A stretch of 38,615 nt of DNA from Roseivirga sp. (GTDB lineage Bacteria; Bacteroidota; Bacteroidia; Cytophagales; Cyclobacteriaceae): positions 1-38,615 of the forward strand of contig JAJCYM010000008.1 in assembly GCA_029262895.1 (NCBI GenBank), read 5' to 3'. This document shows, one piece after another, positions 26,111-34,478 of the stretch; the first letter of the stretch is position 1, and every line of letters begins with the position of its first letter. A model generated the notes under the pieces. The model was not told the origin of the DNA. It was given only the letters and a program-made list of their open reading frames with translations, and searched no databases. Made by a program: the position numbers and the translations under genes.

Positions 26111-27253
26111 AATAATAAAAGGGGCAGGAATTTTTGTATACGTGAGCAACAGAAAGGTCCCTATTATCATGCTGACATTAATGGTAGAATTTTGAATGGG
26201 TTGAAACAGGACAAAGGCCGCAGCTGCAACCATACCTGCACTAGCGGCATTGATTCCTTCTAATGAGGCACGCACTACCCGATACTTTTTTAATTGATCC
26301 CAAAAACGAATGGCAAAAAAGATCAAAAAGGTGCCGGGCAGAAAAATACCAGCAGCGGCAATAAACCCGCCTAGGATTTGTCCCCCAATACCAAGGTCTC
26401 GAACCGAAAGCGCTCCAATAAATGAGGTGACTGAGAAAGTCGGTCCGGGTACAGCTTGAACCATGGCAAGGCCTGAGAGAAATTCTTGTGAACTCAGATA
26501 ACCCTTAAATTCTACAAATTCTGTATTCAGGAATGGTATCAATACCTGACCGCCTCCGAAAATCAGACTACCATTACGATAGAAATTCTCAAAAAGCAGT
26601 ACTATCCTATCTTGAGTGAACCCACCGAGTAGGGCCGCAGCAATAAGCACTAAGCCCCAAAGGGTGAAGTTTCCCCATTTGATTTTAATTTTCTCTTTCT
26701 CAGCTTTCTCCTGTCTTTTATACTTGAAAGCGGTAAGCGAGCCAGCGAAAATTAATACCAGAGGCAAAGCTATGGGCTTGCTAATAAAATAGGTGACAAT
26801 GGCTGAAAGAGCCATAAGACCACCAGCAGTTTTTGTGGTAACTACCTTGGTGGCGATTAAGTAAGACCCATAAGCAATGAATCCAACGGCCATAGGCTGG
26901 ATAAACTTTGTGAATTCAAGGCTGAGATTTTTGATCTGATATGAATTGATCAAAATGGCAGCGGTGGTCATTATGGTTATCGCGGGCAAAATCCACACGA
27001 GCAGGGTCAGATAGGCAAGATTGGCACCTCCAATTTTAAAGCCTATTGCTGTAATGGTTTGCGTTGAAGTCGGACCAGGAAGAATTTGACAAAGCGCATT
27101 TAGTTCTAAGAGGTCTTCTTCAGTGAGGTAGCCCCGTTTTTTTACCATGAGTTTAATCAACATGGCAAAATGAGCTTGCGGACCTCCAAAAGCCGTCAAA
27201 GCCATGGTGAGGACATCCTTCAGGAAAATGCGATATCTGATTTTTTTAATCAA
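26078..27253 (-). CDS. chrA: Chromate transporter, ChrA family
   Basis: The 391-residue protein has about ten membrane helices and both CHR domains in tandem. The N-terminal domain has FGGPQAHFAMLIK and QILPGPTSTQT; the C-terminal one has GGGQVLIPFLNTEFV and QAVPGPTFSV. The family exports chromate, though many members may carry other anions. It probably starts at TTG 27253, since an ATG 16 codons on would cut into the first helix. It is last in a leftward run, 21 bp after the oxygenase gene. Confidence 0.9.
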   Translation of the reverse strand: MIKKIRYRIFLKDVLTMALTAFGGPQAHFAMLIKLMVKKRGYLTEEDLLELNALCQILPGPTSTQTITAIGFKIGGANLAYLTLLVWILPAITIMTTAAILINSYQIKNLSLEFTKFIQPMAVGFIAYGSYLIATKVVTTKTAGGLMALSAIVTYFISKPIALPLVLIFAGSLTAFKYKRQEKAEKEKIKIKWGNFTLWGLVLIAAALLGGFTQDRIVLLFENFYRNGSLIFGGGQVLIPFLNTEFVEFKGYLSSQEFLSGLAMVQAVPGPTFSVTSFIGALSVRDLGIGGQILGGFIAAAGIFLPGTFLIFFAIRFWDQLKKYRVVRASLEGINAASAGMVAAAAFVLFQPIQNSTINVSMIIGTFLLLTYTKIPAPFIILAGLLAGFII

Positions 27254-27274
27254 AGCAGATTAATTGAACCCGCA

Positions 27275-28246
27275 TCATTTTTTCAAACCAATTTCTGCCA
27301 ATCTTTGGTTCAGAAATTCACCTGCCGTGATATCTTCATGCAACTTTGGATGATCCTCATCAATGCAGTTTTCCAGGCAGGTCAAGTCCATGTCGGAGCG
27401 TGGATGCATGAAAAATGGAATGGAATAGCGAGAATTTCCCATAAGCTCTCGAGGTGGATTCACAACACGATGAATGGTGGATTTAAGCTTGTTATTAGTT
27501 AATCGCTGCAACATATCTCCTACATTCACAACGACTTGTTCGGGTAGGGCTGTGATGCCGATCCACTCACCATCATTTCGAAGCACCTGTAGACCATCTG
27601 CACTGGCACCCATAAGCAGTGTAATCAGATTAATGTCTCCATGCTCTGCTGCTCTCACAGCATCTGCAGGAACCTTATCCGGGTTTTCAATAGGAAAATA
27701 ATGAATAGGCCTAAGTATACTGTTGCCATTATGCACTTTATCGTCAAAATAATGCTCATCTAGGCCTAGATAGATGGAAATGGCCTGGAGCATTTTTATG
27801 CCTGTGCTTTCCAGAGTTTTGTAGGCTTCCAGTCCTACGTTTTCTAATTCAGGCAGCTCTTCTGCCCATATGTTATCAGGATATTCGTTTTTAATCGGAT
27901 CACCATCGGTCACATTTTGACCAACATGGTAAAACTCCTTAAGGTCCCCGGTAGTTCTCCCTTTGGCATGCTCTTTTCCCCTTCCTATATAACCCCTTTG
28001 ACCCGCGAGTTCGGGAATTTCATACTTGGTTTTTACCTCATCTGGTAAATCGAAAAACTGCTTGATTGTAGAATAAAGCTGTGCTGTTAGTTCGTCAGTT
28101 AACCCATGGTTCTTTATGGCCACAAAGCCAATATTGTTATACGCCTCACCCAGTGCCTGGACAAAGGCGTTTTTCTTATCAGAATCTCCACTGGTGAAAT
28201 CTGCAAGGTCTAGAGATGGAATTTCATCGTACAGTTTTTCGCTCAT
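27275..28246 (-). CDS. 2-oxoglutarate/Fe(II)-dependent oxygenase, isopenicillin-N-synthase-like
   Basis: The 323-residue protein has the DIOX_N domain (about 9-115) and a double-stranded beta-helix core with the iron ligands His202-x-Asp204 and His259, plus Arg273-x-Ser275 for 2-oxoglutarate. Bacterial relatives are widespread and mostly of unknown substrate, and the sequence gives no reason to infer antibiotic synthesis. It lies between recO (52 bp) and chrA (21 bp) on the same strand. A short palindrome lies in the upstream gap. Confidence 0.88.
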   Translation of the reverse strand: MSEKLYDEIPSLDLADFTSGDSDKKNAFVQALGEAYNNIGFVAIKNHGLTDELTAQLYSTIKQFFDLPDEVKTKYEIPELAGQRGYIGRGKEHAKGRTTGDLKEFYHVGQNVTDGDPIKNEYPDNIWAEELPELENVGLEAYKTLESTGIKMLQAISIYLGLDEHYFDDKVHNGNSILRPIHYFPIENPDKVPADAVRAAEHGDINLITLLMGASADGLQVLRNDGEWIGITALPEQVVVNVGDMLQRLTNNKLKSTIHRVVNPPRELMGNSRYSIPFFMHPRSDMDLTCLENCIDEDHPKLHEDITAGEFLNQRLAEIGLKK

Positions 28247-28280
28247 GGTTTTTAGTTTCAGTTGTACATTGAATTTACGA

Positions 28281-28293
28281 ATTACTTAGTAAT
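28281..28293. promoter_or_regulatory. Small palindrome upstream of the oxygenase gene
   Basis: ATTACT-T-AGTAAT is a perfect 6-bp inverted repeat around one base, placed 35 bases before the oxygenase ATG in the gap after recO. It could be an operator, but its size is within reach of chance in AT-rich DNA. Confidence 0.25.
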
Positions 28294-28298
28294 GTGCA

Positions 28299-28988
28299 TT
28301 AATTTAGCACTTCTTTTAAAATCTCCAGAGACTTGATTTCCGATAATGAATCAACATGAATTTGATAGTATCTGATGATGTGCATAAGGATTTCTCTCCT
28401 GTTTTGGTTTTGCATTGGGATATGCTCACCGAGCTTTTTTTCCAATAAAACAATCATCAGTTGGTAGTCAGCCGAGGATAGGCGAGAAGACATTCCTTTT
28501 TCAATCAATTGGTGGTCAAAGTCTTTTTCAGACTCAGGTTTGAATCCCAAATAAGCCGTTGATTTCAGAAGAGTTTGTAAGTGGAAATTTTCGAGATTGG
28601 TTTCGAGGTGATCGAAAATAGAGATGGCGTTAAATAAGAACTGAAAAAACTCCCGATTTTCAGATTCCTGCCTCAACGTCTTACCCAGTACTTCTGTCAA
28701 AAACATACTGATGCCCGACTTAATTGGGTTAAACGGAATTGAAGTAAATGGCAAAGCACATTTTGATTCAGAAATTCGCTGCAAGTCCTTCGTTGCTTTA
28801 TGGTAAACCACCATTTCAAGTAATGTTAGAGGCTGATAAAGGGCTATTTTCCCCTTTGATCTGGCACTTCTGACACCATTTACTATATAGCTTTGCATGC
28901 CGAAGGCTTCTGTAAAAACTCTGACAATAATGGAAGTTTCACTGTACTTTATATAGCCGAATACGATGCCTTTGGTATGGTGCAGCAT
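28299..28988 (-). CDS. recO: DNA repair protein RecO
   Basis: RecO helps load RecA in the RecFOR pathway. The 229-residue protein has the N-terminal OB fold (TKGIVFGYIKYSETSIIVRVFTEAFG, then the VNGVRSARSKGKIALYQPL signature) and a helical C-terminal domain. No zinc-binding cysteines are seen in the C-terminal part. Its ATG overlaps the porZ stop by one base (TAATG), so the genes are coupled. Confidence 0.9.
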   Translation of the reverse strand: MLHHTKGIVFGYIKYSETSIIVRVFTEAFGMQSYIVNGVRSARSKGKIALYQPLTLLEMVVYHKATKDLQRISESKCALPFTSIPFNPIKSGISMFLTEVLGKTLRQESENREFFQFLFNAISIFDHLETNLENFHLQTLLKSTAYLGFKPESEKDFDHQLIEKGMSSRLSSADYQLMIVLLEKKLGEHIPMQNQNRREILMHIIRYYQIHVDSLSEIKSLEILKEVLN

Positions 28989-31234
28989 TAGATTACGGCT
29001 ATTTTGCTTACGTAAGTTTCTGTACCGTCTGAATTAGAACTGAATACCAGGTAAACCCCGGTTTTTACTCGCTGGCCATTATAATCTCTGGTGTCCCAGG
29101 TGGCAGAACTGCCTTGGGCCCTTATTTCCCTTACCAACTTGCCGGAAGCATCCGTGATTTTCAGAGCGGCTGAATTAACCAGCCCGGTAATGGTGACCAC
29201 CCCATTAAAGTCTCTGGTCACAGGGTTGGGGAAAGCCTTTACATTAGCATGTGAGCTAAGGCCTTCAATAGCATCAGAACTGAAAGACACCAGTCCGCTG
29301 GAGGTACCAATAAAAACCTCACCAGTTTTTGTGTCTACAGCTATATCATCAATTTCATTGGAAAGTAATGGACTGTTTTCGGTGGTAAAATGATGAACCA
29401 ATTCTTCCCCCGTCTCACTGAATAGCCAAACGCCATTGGTGGCCGTCCCAATCCATTTTCTGTTGCCGGGGTCAATGGCAACTGCAGAGATAAATTCATT
29501 CCTCAGAAGAAAGCTGTTTTCAAAAATCGGAATATTAGCAGAAAGAGACTGTCCGCTGAGCACGGCCCTGGGATTTGGGTAAAAAGCGATTCCGGCATTT
29601 GTTCCAACCCACAAGAAGAAATTTTGATCAACCACCATGGAAGTGACCTCTCTACCCGGTAATCCACCCTGGCCACCATTTGTATTGAGATACCTGCTAA
29701 GGTTTGTGTTCTCATTGAAAACCAAAATGCCTCCACCTCGATTAGGGTCAAGTGACACCCACTTATCTCCATTTGAGAGTACTAGAATATCTAGAGGAAA
29801 CTTTGCCTGAGTAATGCCAAAGTCAAAGGAGTCCCAAGTGTCATTTTCCACATCCCACCGATGAATAGAATTGTCAAAGTCATGGGTGGTTATCCAAAGG
29901 TTGTTGCCCTCTCTGGCTGTTGAGGTAATTCTTAGGAGCCCATTTTCTCTTTGGAGGGTAGAACCGACTGTATTTTCATCAATGACGATTTGCTCGGCAG
30001 AGAGATTAATCAATCCCCGTTGAAAAGAAGCGGCAAAAATATCAGAATCGAACCTGTTGTTTTGAAGGACCTCCAAGTCCACAAGATCAGGCATGTTTAT
30101 ATCATTGATTTCAACATTGGTATTGGACCATCGGTTTTGAGAAAATTTTGAAATTACTCCAGAACGGTTCAGGGGTTCGACAAACAATGAATACCCTCCG
30201 GATAGGTTATAGATTGTATCATTGTCACTAATCAATCGCCAAATATCATCAGAGCTTGGACCAGAAGGAGAGAAGGTTTGAAAAGAGCCATTGGCGAAAT
30301 TCAGAAGGCCTGTGCCCAATTTACCAATCCAATGGCCTTGAGAATTATGAACAAGTTTTGAGCTTGTGGCGCTTTGGTCCAAAGTAGTTACAAGGGTTAA
30401 TGCATTCCCTGAAATGGTGTTGAGCTCTGAATCTGTTAAAGCAAAAAGCTGATTGCCGGAGGCGACTAAATCGCGAATGGGTTCCGTAATCGTAAGGTTT
30501 TGTAGTGCCCAATTGGCCCCATCATTTCGATAGAATAGATTGGCTGAGGAGGCCACTAATCCTGAACTTGTATTGGTCAAATTATTAAAGGCAACGTTGG
30601 TCAAATTCCTCTGCCAACTGTTGAAATCCTGACGATTGACCTGAGCACTCAAACTTGCAGATAGGATTCCTGAAGGTGTTGCAGCATAAATACTGTCAGA
30701 AGTAAAAGCCATTTCAGTGACGCCAAGCAAGGTGCCCTGCGCATTCAGGTTCCTATATGACTCACGGATTTCTTTTCGTTGAGGATCAATGACAAAAATG
30801 CCTTGGTCATTTGCCATATAGATAAGTCCGTTGTTTACCAAAACATGATGGAAACGCTTTCCTCCAATAAGTTCGGCATCTTTCACGGTGGAAATATTGG
30901 AAATGCTGTTGTCAGTGAGTAAATCAATGTTGCCATTGGCGTAGCCAATAATCAGTAAATCCAGAGCCGCATCATATTGAATAGCGCCAATGGTAACATC
31001 GGACAACCCATCGTTTTTGGTTATTTTATTAATGGATAGTTCCTCACGATCGATAAAAAACAGTGCGTTTTGAGCTGCGGCATAAATACGGTCTTCGGAG
31101 GAGGAGAGATCAACGATATTGTTGTAGCTCAAGTGAGACCTCCAGGTGAAGACAGGAATGTCTATCTGAGCTTTAAGCGCATGAGAAATGAGGACTGTGA
31201 ACAACCCAATTAAGAAAAGCTTATGTCGCTTCAC
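28988..31234 (-). CDS. porZ: PorZ-like beta-propeller protein with type IX secretion sorting domain
   Basis: The 748-residue protein has a signal peptide (MKRHKLFLIGLFTVLISHALKAQ), then a mature part beginning with TWRSHLSYNN, many two-component-regulator-type propeller repeats (about 30-640, with phrases such as WVGTNAGIAFY and WIGTATNGVWLF) and a C-terminal domain of the type IX sorting form (FPNPV...DASGK...GVYLV, about 665-748). This is the layout of PorZ, a surface component of the type IX secretion system in Porphyromonas gingivalis. The start is GTG, overlapping the tdk stop as GTGA. The name rests on domain order and length, not on a search. Confidence 0.82.
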   Translation of the reverse strand: MKRHKLFLIGLFTVLISHALKAQIDIPVFTWRSHLSYNNIVDLSSSEDRIYAAAQNALFFIDREELSINKITKNDGLSDVTIGAIQYDAALDLLIIGYANGNIDLLTDNSISNISTVKDAELIGGKRFHHVLVNNGLIYMANDQGIFVIDPQRKEIRESYRNLNAQGTLLGVTEMAFTSDSIYAATPSGILSASLSAQVNRQDFNSWQRNLTNVAFNNLTNTSSGLVASSANLFYRNDGANWALQNLTITEPIRDLVASGNQLFALTDSELNTISGNALTLVTTLDQSATSSKLVHNSQGHWIGKLGTGLLNFANGSFQTFSPSGPSSDDIWRLISDNDTIYNLSGGYSLFVEPLNRSGVISKFSQNRWSNTNVEINDINMPDLVDLEVLQNNRFDSDIFAASFQRGLINLSAEQIVIDENTVGSTLQRENGLLRITSTAREGNNLWITTHDFDNSIHRWDVENDTWDSFDFGITQAKFPLDILVLSNGDKWVSLDPNRGGGILVFNENTNLSRYLNTNGGQGGLPGREVTSMVVDQNFFLWVGTNAGIAFYPNPRAVLSGQSLSANIPIFENSFLLRNEFISAVAIDPGNRKWIGTATNGVWLFSETGEELVHHFTTENSPLLSNEIDDIAVDTKTGEVFIGTSSGLVSFSSDAIEGLSSHANVKAFPNPVTRDFNGVVTITGLVNSAALKITDASGKLVREIRAQGSSATWDTRDYNGQRVKTGVYLVFSSNSDGTETYVSKIAVI

Positions 31235-31830
31235 TTTTTCTTTTTCTTTTCGTTGAGCCCTTCAAAGAAGTATTTTCTATTTCGAGCTTCATAGGCCTCT
31301 TTTTCACCTACCTCAACCGTGCTCTCTGTATCTGTGAGACGATAAGAAAACGATGCAAGACTGCCACTTATGGTACAGATGGCATGCAATTTTGTAACGA
31401 ATTCGGCAATTGCCAATAGGTAGGGCATTGGGCCGAAAGGTTTTCCGTTCGAATCCATGTCTAAGCCTGCTACAATAACGCGCTTTCCACTATTGGCTAA
31501 TTTTTGGGCTACCTCAACAATATCTTCATCAAAAAACTGGGCTTCATCAATACCTACGACATCACTGTCGCCTGACAAAAGAATAATGTCAGAGGCGAAT
31601 TGAACAGGTGTAGAGCGAATAGCTGTCTTATTATGGGACACTACGTCCTCATCGTCATATCGTGTATCTATACTTGGCTTGAATATTTCAACATTCTGTT
31701 TAGCAATGGCCGCCCTTCTGAGCCTTCTGATGAGTTCCTCGGTTTTACCGGAAAACATGCAGCCGCATATCACCTCAATGGATCCGGCACTGTGTTTTCC
31801 TTCTATTCTATTTTGAGGCTCTAAAAACAT
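31231..31830 (-). CDS. tdk: Thymidine kinase (TK1-like)
   Basis: Tdk phosphorylates thymidine for salvage. The 199-residue protein has the P-loop GCMFSGKT (23-30), DEAQ with catalytic Glu96 (95-98) and the lasso-region YEARNRKYF (180-188). TK1-type enzymes usually bind zinc with four Cys; here only Cys152 remains, the others being Ser155, Asn184 and Tyr187. The active site looks intact. The gene ends in a run of five Lys and overlaps the porZ start by 4 bp. Confidence 0.93.
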   Translation of the reverse strand: MFLEPQNRIEGKHSAGSIEVICGCMFSGKTEELIRRLRRAAIAKQNVEIFKPSIDTRYDDEDVVSHNKTAIRSTPVQFASDIILLSGDSDVVGIDEAQFFDEDIVEVAQKLANSGKRVIVAGLDMDSNGKPFGPMPYLLAIAEFVTKLHAICTISGSLASFSYRLTDTESTVEVGEKEAYEARNRKYFFEGLNEKKKKK

Positions 31831-31831
31831 T

Positions 31832-32155
31832 TCAATATGAATAAACTACATGAGGGAACTTGTTTTCTCTGGCTACCTCGATTTCTATGTCTCCCGAAAT
31901 TTTACTTTGGCAAGCTAACCTTTCATTATCGCCCAGCCTTCCCACATCTTTAAATTTTTGCTCCAATTCGTTCACAGGAGAAATGTTCTCCAGGCCATTG
32001 ATAACGATGATTTTGCAGGTGGTGCATCTTCCTTTGGCACCACAGGCAAACATCCAATCTATCTGATTTTCGTGAATAATATTCAAGACAGTTTTTGAGT
32101 TATCTTTACTGTCGAGCAATGTATTGTTCAAGTTCCGGATTAGAATGTCTGGCAT
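31832..32155 (-). CDS. 2Fe-2S ferredoxin
   Basis: This 107-residue protein has the plant/adrenodoxin-type cluster pattern Cys38-x5-Cys44-x2-Cys47 and a final Cys82 (ERLACQSK). It would carry one electron to an unknown partner. It starts a leftward operon: tdk begins 1 bp after its stop, followed by porZ and recO. It diverges from the unknown gene at 32188 across 32 bp. Confidence 0.9.
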   Translation of the reverse strand: MPDILIRNLNNTLLDSKDNSKTVLNIIHENQIDWMFACGAKGRCTTCKIIVINGLENISPVNELEQKFKDVGRLGDNERLACQSKISGDIEIEVARENKFPHVVYSY

Positions 32156-32187
32156 GGTCTTAATCTACAAATCAAAACAAAAGCGTA

Positions 32188-33207
32188 ATGAGCTACAAAT
32201 TAAAGCATGATTCTATTGATGTTTTCTGCAAAGAAGTGACTTCAGAGATTTGTGATGAATTTTTTAAGGTTAATGATGTGGCTGGTGGCAGTCAATTGTC
32301 ATCACTAACAGGCTCCAAACAATGCAATCTTCTTTTGATAAAACGACTATTTGAAAAATGGCAAGCCGAAACGTCAAAATTAGAAAGTCCATACTTTGAT
32401 TTTGAACAAGCCGAGGTTCAGGAAGCTTTATCTGCTTTTATGAATGTGCTGTCTAAGCATATGAGTGTAGCCAGACCGGATCTGGAACCTCTATTGGAAA
32501 GTGCTCTCCATGATTCCGTCCTGCTTCATTTTGACAGCCTGACCTTTTATACAGACAGATTGGTTGCCGAAATGGATAAGGTTATTGAGATCGAGGTGCT
32601 TCAGGGGTTGAAGCGTTATTTAAAGGTGAACGCTAACCCATTTAATGATGCAGTAGATGCCATTCAAAAGGATGCAATCACAAAAAAGAACCTTGTTAAA
32701 TCCTTGAATTCGGCTTTGTCCAAAGCAGAACTGGAGGTGGCTAGTGTTGAAGAATTTCTCAACGAGTTGGACGCCTCAGATAAGTTGAATCTGTTGTTTG
32801 AAGAAGAACTCCCAATTGAGCAAGAAGTAGAGCAATCCATTGAAGAGGAGGAAATAGAGGAGCAGGTCGAAATCGAGCCTGTTTCGGTGGAATCGAATGG
32901 TCTCGAAGAGTCAGGTGCCTTGAATGAAAAGTACAGCAAATCTTCCAAAACTTTGGCTGATGAATTACAGAAAAAAGTAAAGAAAGACATAGAAAGTAGC
33001 CTCGGAGTCAACGAGAAAATTATGTTCATTAACTCTTTATTTGGTGGAAACAAGGATGATTTCAAGTCTGCCCTTAAGGATATAGAATCTTCTACCAGCC
33101 TGGCCGATGCGAGGTCAAAGGTTGAAAGCAATTATGGAACCGGTTGGGATATGGAAACCGAAGAAGCGGAAGCTTTTATAGAAGTTTTGGAAAGACGCTT
33201 CGCTTAG
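32188..33207 (+). CDS. Protein of unknown function with acidic linker (339 aa)
   Basis: I do not recognise a named family. The protein has no signal peptide or membrane helix. The N-terminal part (about 1-200) is predicted to be largely alpha-helical. An acidic linker rich in Glu (about 205-245) follows. A C-terminal domain (about 255-339) begins SLGVNEKIMFINSLFGG and ends GTGWDMETEEAEAFIEVLERRF; I have seen a similar ending in other Bacteroidota hypothetical proteins. It is transcribed alone, divergent from fdx, and its stop overlaps the convergent rodA stop. A cytoplasmic adaptor or scaffold is one guess. Confidence 0.7.
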   Translation: MSYKLKHDSIDVFCKEVTSEICDEFFKVNDVAGGSQLSSLTGSKQCNLLLIKRLFEKWQAETSKLESPYFDFEQAEVQEALSAFMNVLSKHMSVARPDLEPLLESALHDSVLLHFDSLTFYTDRLVAEMDKVIEIEVLQGLKRYLKVNANPFNDAVDAIQKDAITKKNLVKSLNSALSKAELEVASVEEFLNELDASDKLNLLFEEELPIEQEVEQSIEEEEIEEQVEIEPVSVESNGLEESGALNEKYSKSSKTLADELQKKVKKDIESSLGVNEKIMFINSLFGGNKDDFKSALKDIESSTSLADARSKVESNYGTGWDMETEEAEAFIEVLERRFA

Positions 33208-34478
33208 CTGCGCATTAGTACCTGCGAACGATGCATATCAATTTTCAATAATACGAACAGCATTATTGTAAAGGAAAAGAAGGAAGACCCTCCGTAGCTG
33301 AAAAAAGGTAAGGGGATGCCTACAACCGGAAATAAACCTACTGTCATGGCGATGTTGACCGTGAAATGGAAGAAGATTATGGCGGCCACGCTGTAACCAT
33401 ACATTCGAGCAAATTTATGCTTTTGGCGTTCTGCCAAATGGACGATCCTAATGAGTAATACAACAAACAAGGCAATCAGGATTAAACTGCCCAGCCAGCC
33501 TTGCTCTTCAGCCAAGGTGCTGAAGATAAAATCCGTGCTTTGTTCAGGGACATACCCAAATTTTGTCTGAGTGCCTTTGAGGAAACCCTTACCTGCAAAA
33601 CCGCCTGACCCTATGGCTATTTTAGATTGCTCAAGGTTCCAACCTTCAGCTCGCTTGTTGACTGTGTTCGGCTTGAGGATTACATCAATTCTATTTCTCT
33701 GATATTGCTTTAATACATCGGTAAAGACATAGTCCGTTACTGAGACCATACCAATACAAACCGCACCGATTACAACAACAGAGATAATTTTTTTAGTGGT
33801 CTTTTCAAGGAGCACAATAACTACAACCACTAAGCCCACTATACTCAAGGTTAATGTAAGCATAGGAACCAAATAGGTCAGGATAAGCAAGGCCGCCAGG
33901 CCAAAGCCGATGATAAAATAAATGGCCGGGAATCCTTCCCGATATAATGGAATTAGAAGAGCCAGAAACACCATGGCCGAACCAGCATCAGGCTGCAGAA
34001 TAATTAGTCCTATGGGTACCAACAAGATGAAGACGGAAGTGACCTGACTTTTGAAATTGCTGAGCTTTACATTCGTGCCTGATACATACTTAGCTAATAC
34101 CAGTGCCGTGGCAAACTTGGCGAATTCGGCCGGTTGAAAGCGAAATGGACCGATTTCAAACCAGGCCCGTGCACCATTTATTTTGGTGCCCAGCACTAAA
34201 ACGGCCATAAGCAACAGGATGAATAAGATGTATAGAAGAGGGGCAAAGGACTCGTAAACCCTGAAGTCTATGACTAAAATGGCCAAAATCAGCACCATAG
34301 AAACGCTTATCCAGAGTAACTGTTTGCCTGAATTAAGGGAGATATTAAAGATGCTGACGGTTGATTCAGCATCATAAACAGAAGCGTAAATGTTAACCCA
34401 ACCCCATATAATCAGCACTAAATAGATTAGAACGGTTATCCAATCCAGGTTGCCGAATATTCCACCTTCTCTTCTCAA
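33204..34478 (-). CDS. rodA: Rod-shape peptidoglycan glycosyltransferase RodA
   Basis: RodA is the membrane SEDS polymerase of the elongasome, working with PBP2. The 424-residue protein has about ten helices and the family segments RFQPAEFAKFA, DAGSAMVF and the late motif PLPFFSYGGSS. It starts with TTG overlapping the mrdA stop (TTGA), so the two are coupled, as their joint function would require. It ends overlapping the convergent unknown gene by 4 bp. Confidence 0.95.
   Translation of the reverse strand: MRREGGIFGNLDWITVLIYLVLIIWGWVNIYASVYDAESTVSIFNISLNSGKQLLWISVSMVLILAILVIDFRVYESFAPLLYILFILLLMAVLVLGTKINGARAWFEIGPFRFQPAEFAKFATALVLAKYVSGTNVKLSNFKSQVTSVFILLVPIGLIILQPDAGSAMVFLALLIPLYREGFPAIYFIIGFGLAALLILTYLVPMLTLTLSIVGLVVVVIVLLEKTTKKIISVVVIGAVCIGMVSVTDYVFTDVLKQYQRNRIDVILKPNTVNKRAEGWNLEQSKIAIGSGGFAGKGFLKGTQTKFGYVPEQSTDFIFSTLAEEQGWLGSLILIALFVVLLIRIVHLAERQKHKFARMYGYSVAAIIFFHFTVNIAMTVGLFPVVGIPLPFFSYGGSSFFSFTIMLFVLLKIDMHRSQVLMRS

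Noticed and set aside
27275-28246. Isopenicillin-N-synthase-like gene as part of a beta-lactam cluster
   Set aside because: No peptide synthetase or other biosynthesis genes are near, and the RxS 2-oxoglutarate site shows a general dioxygenase.
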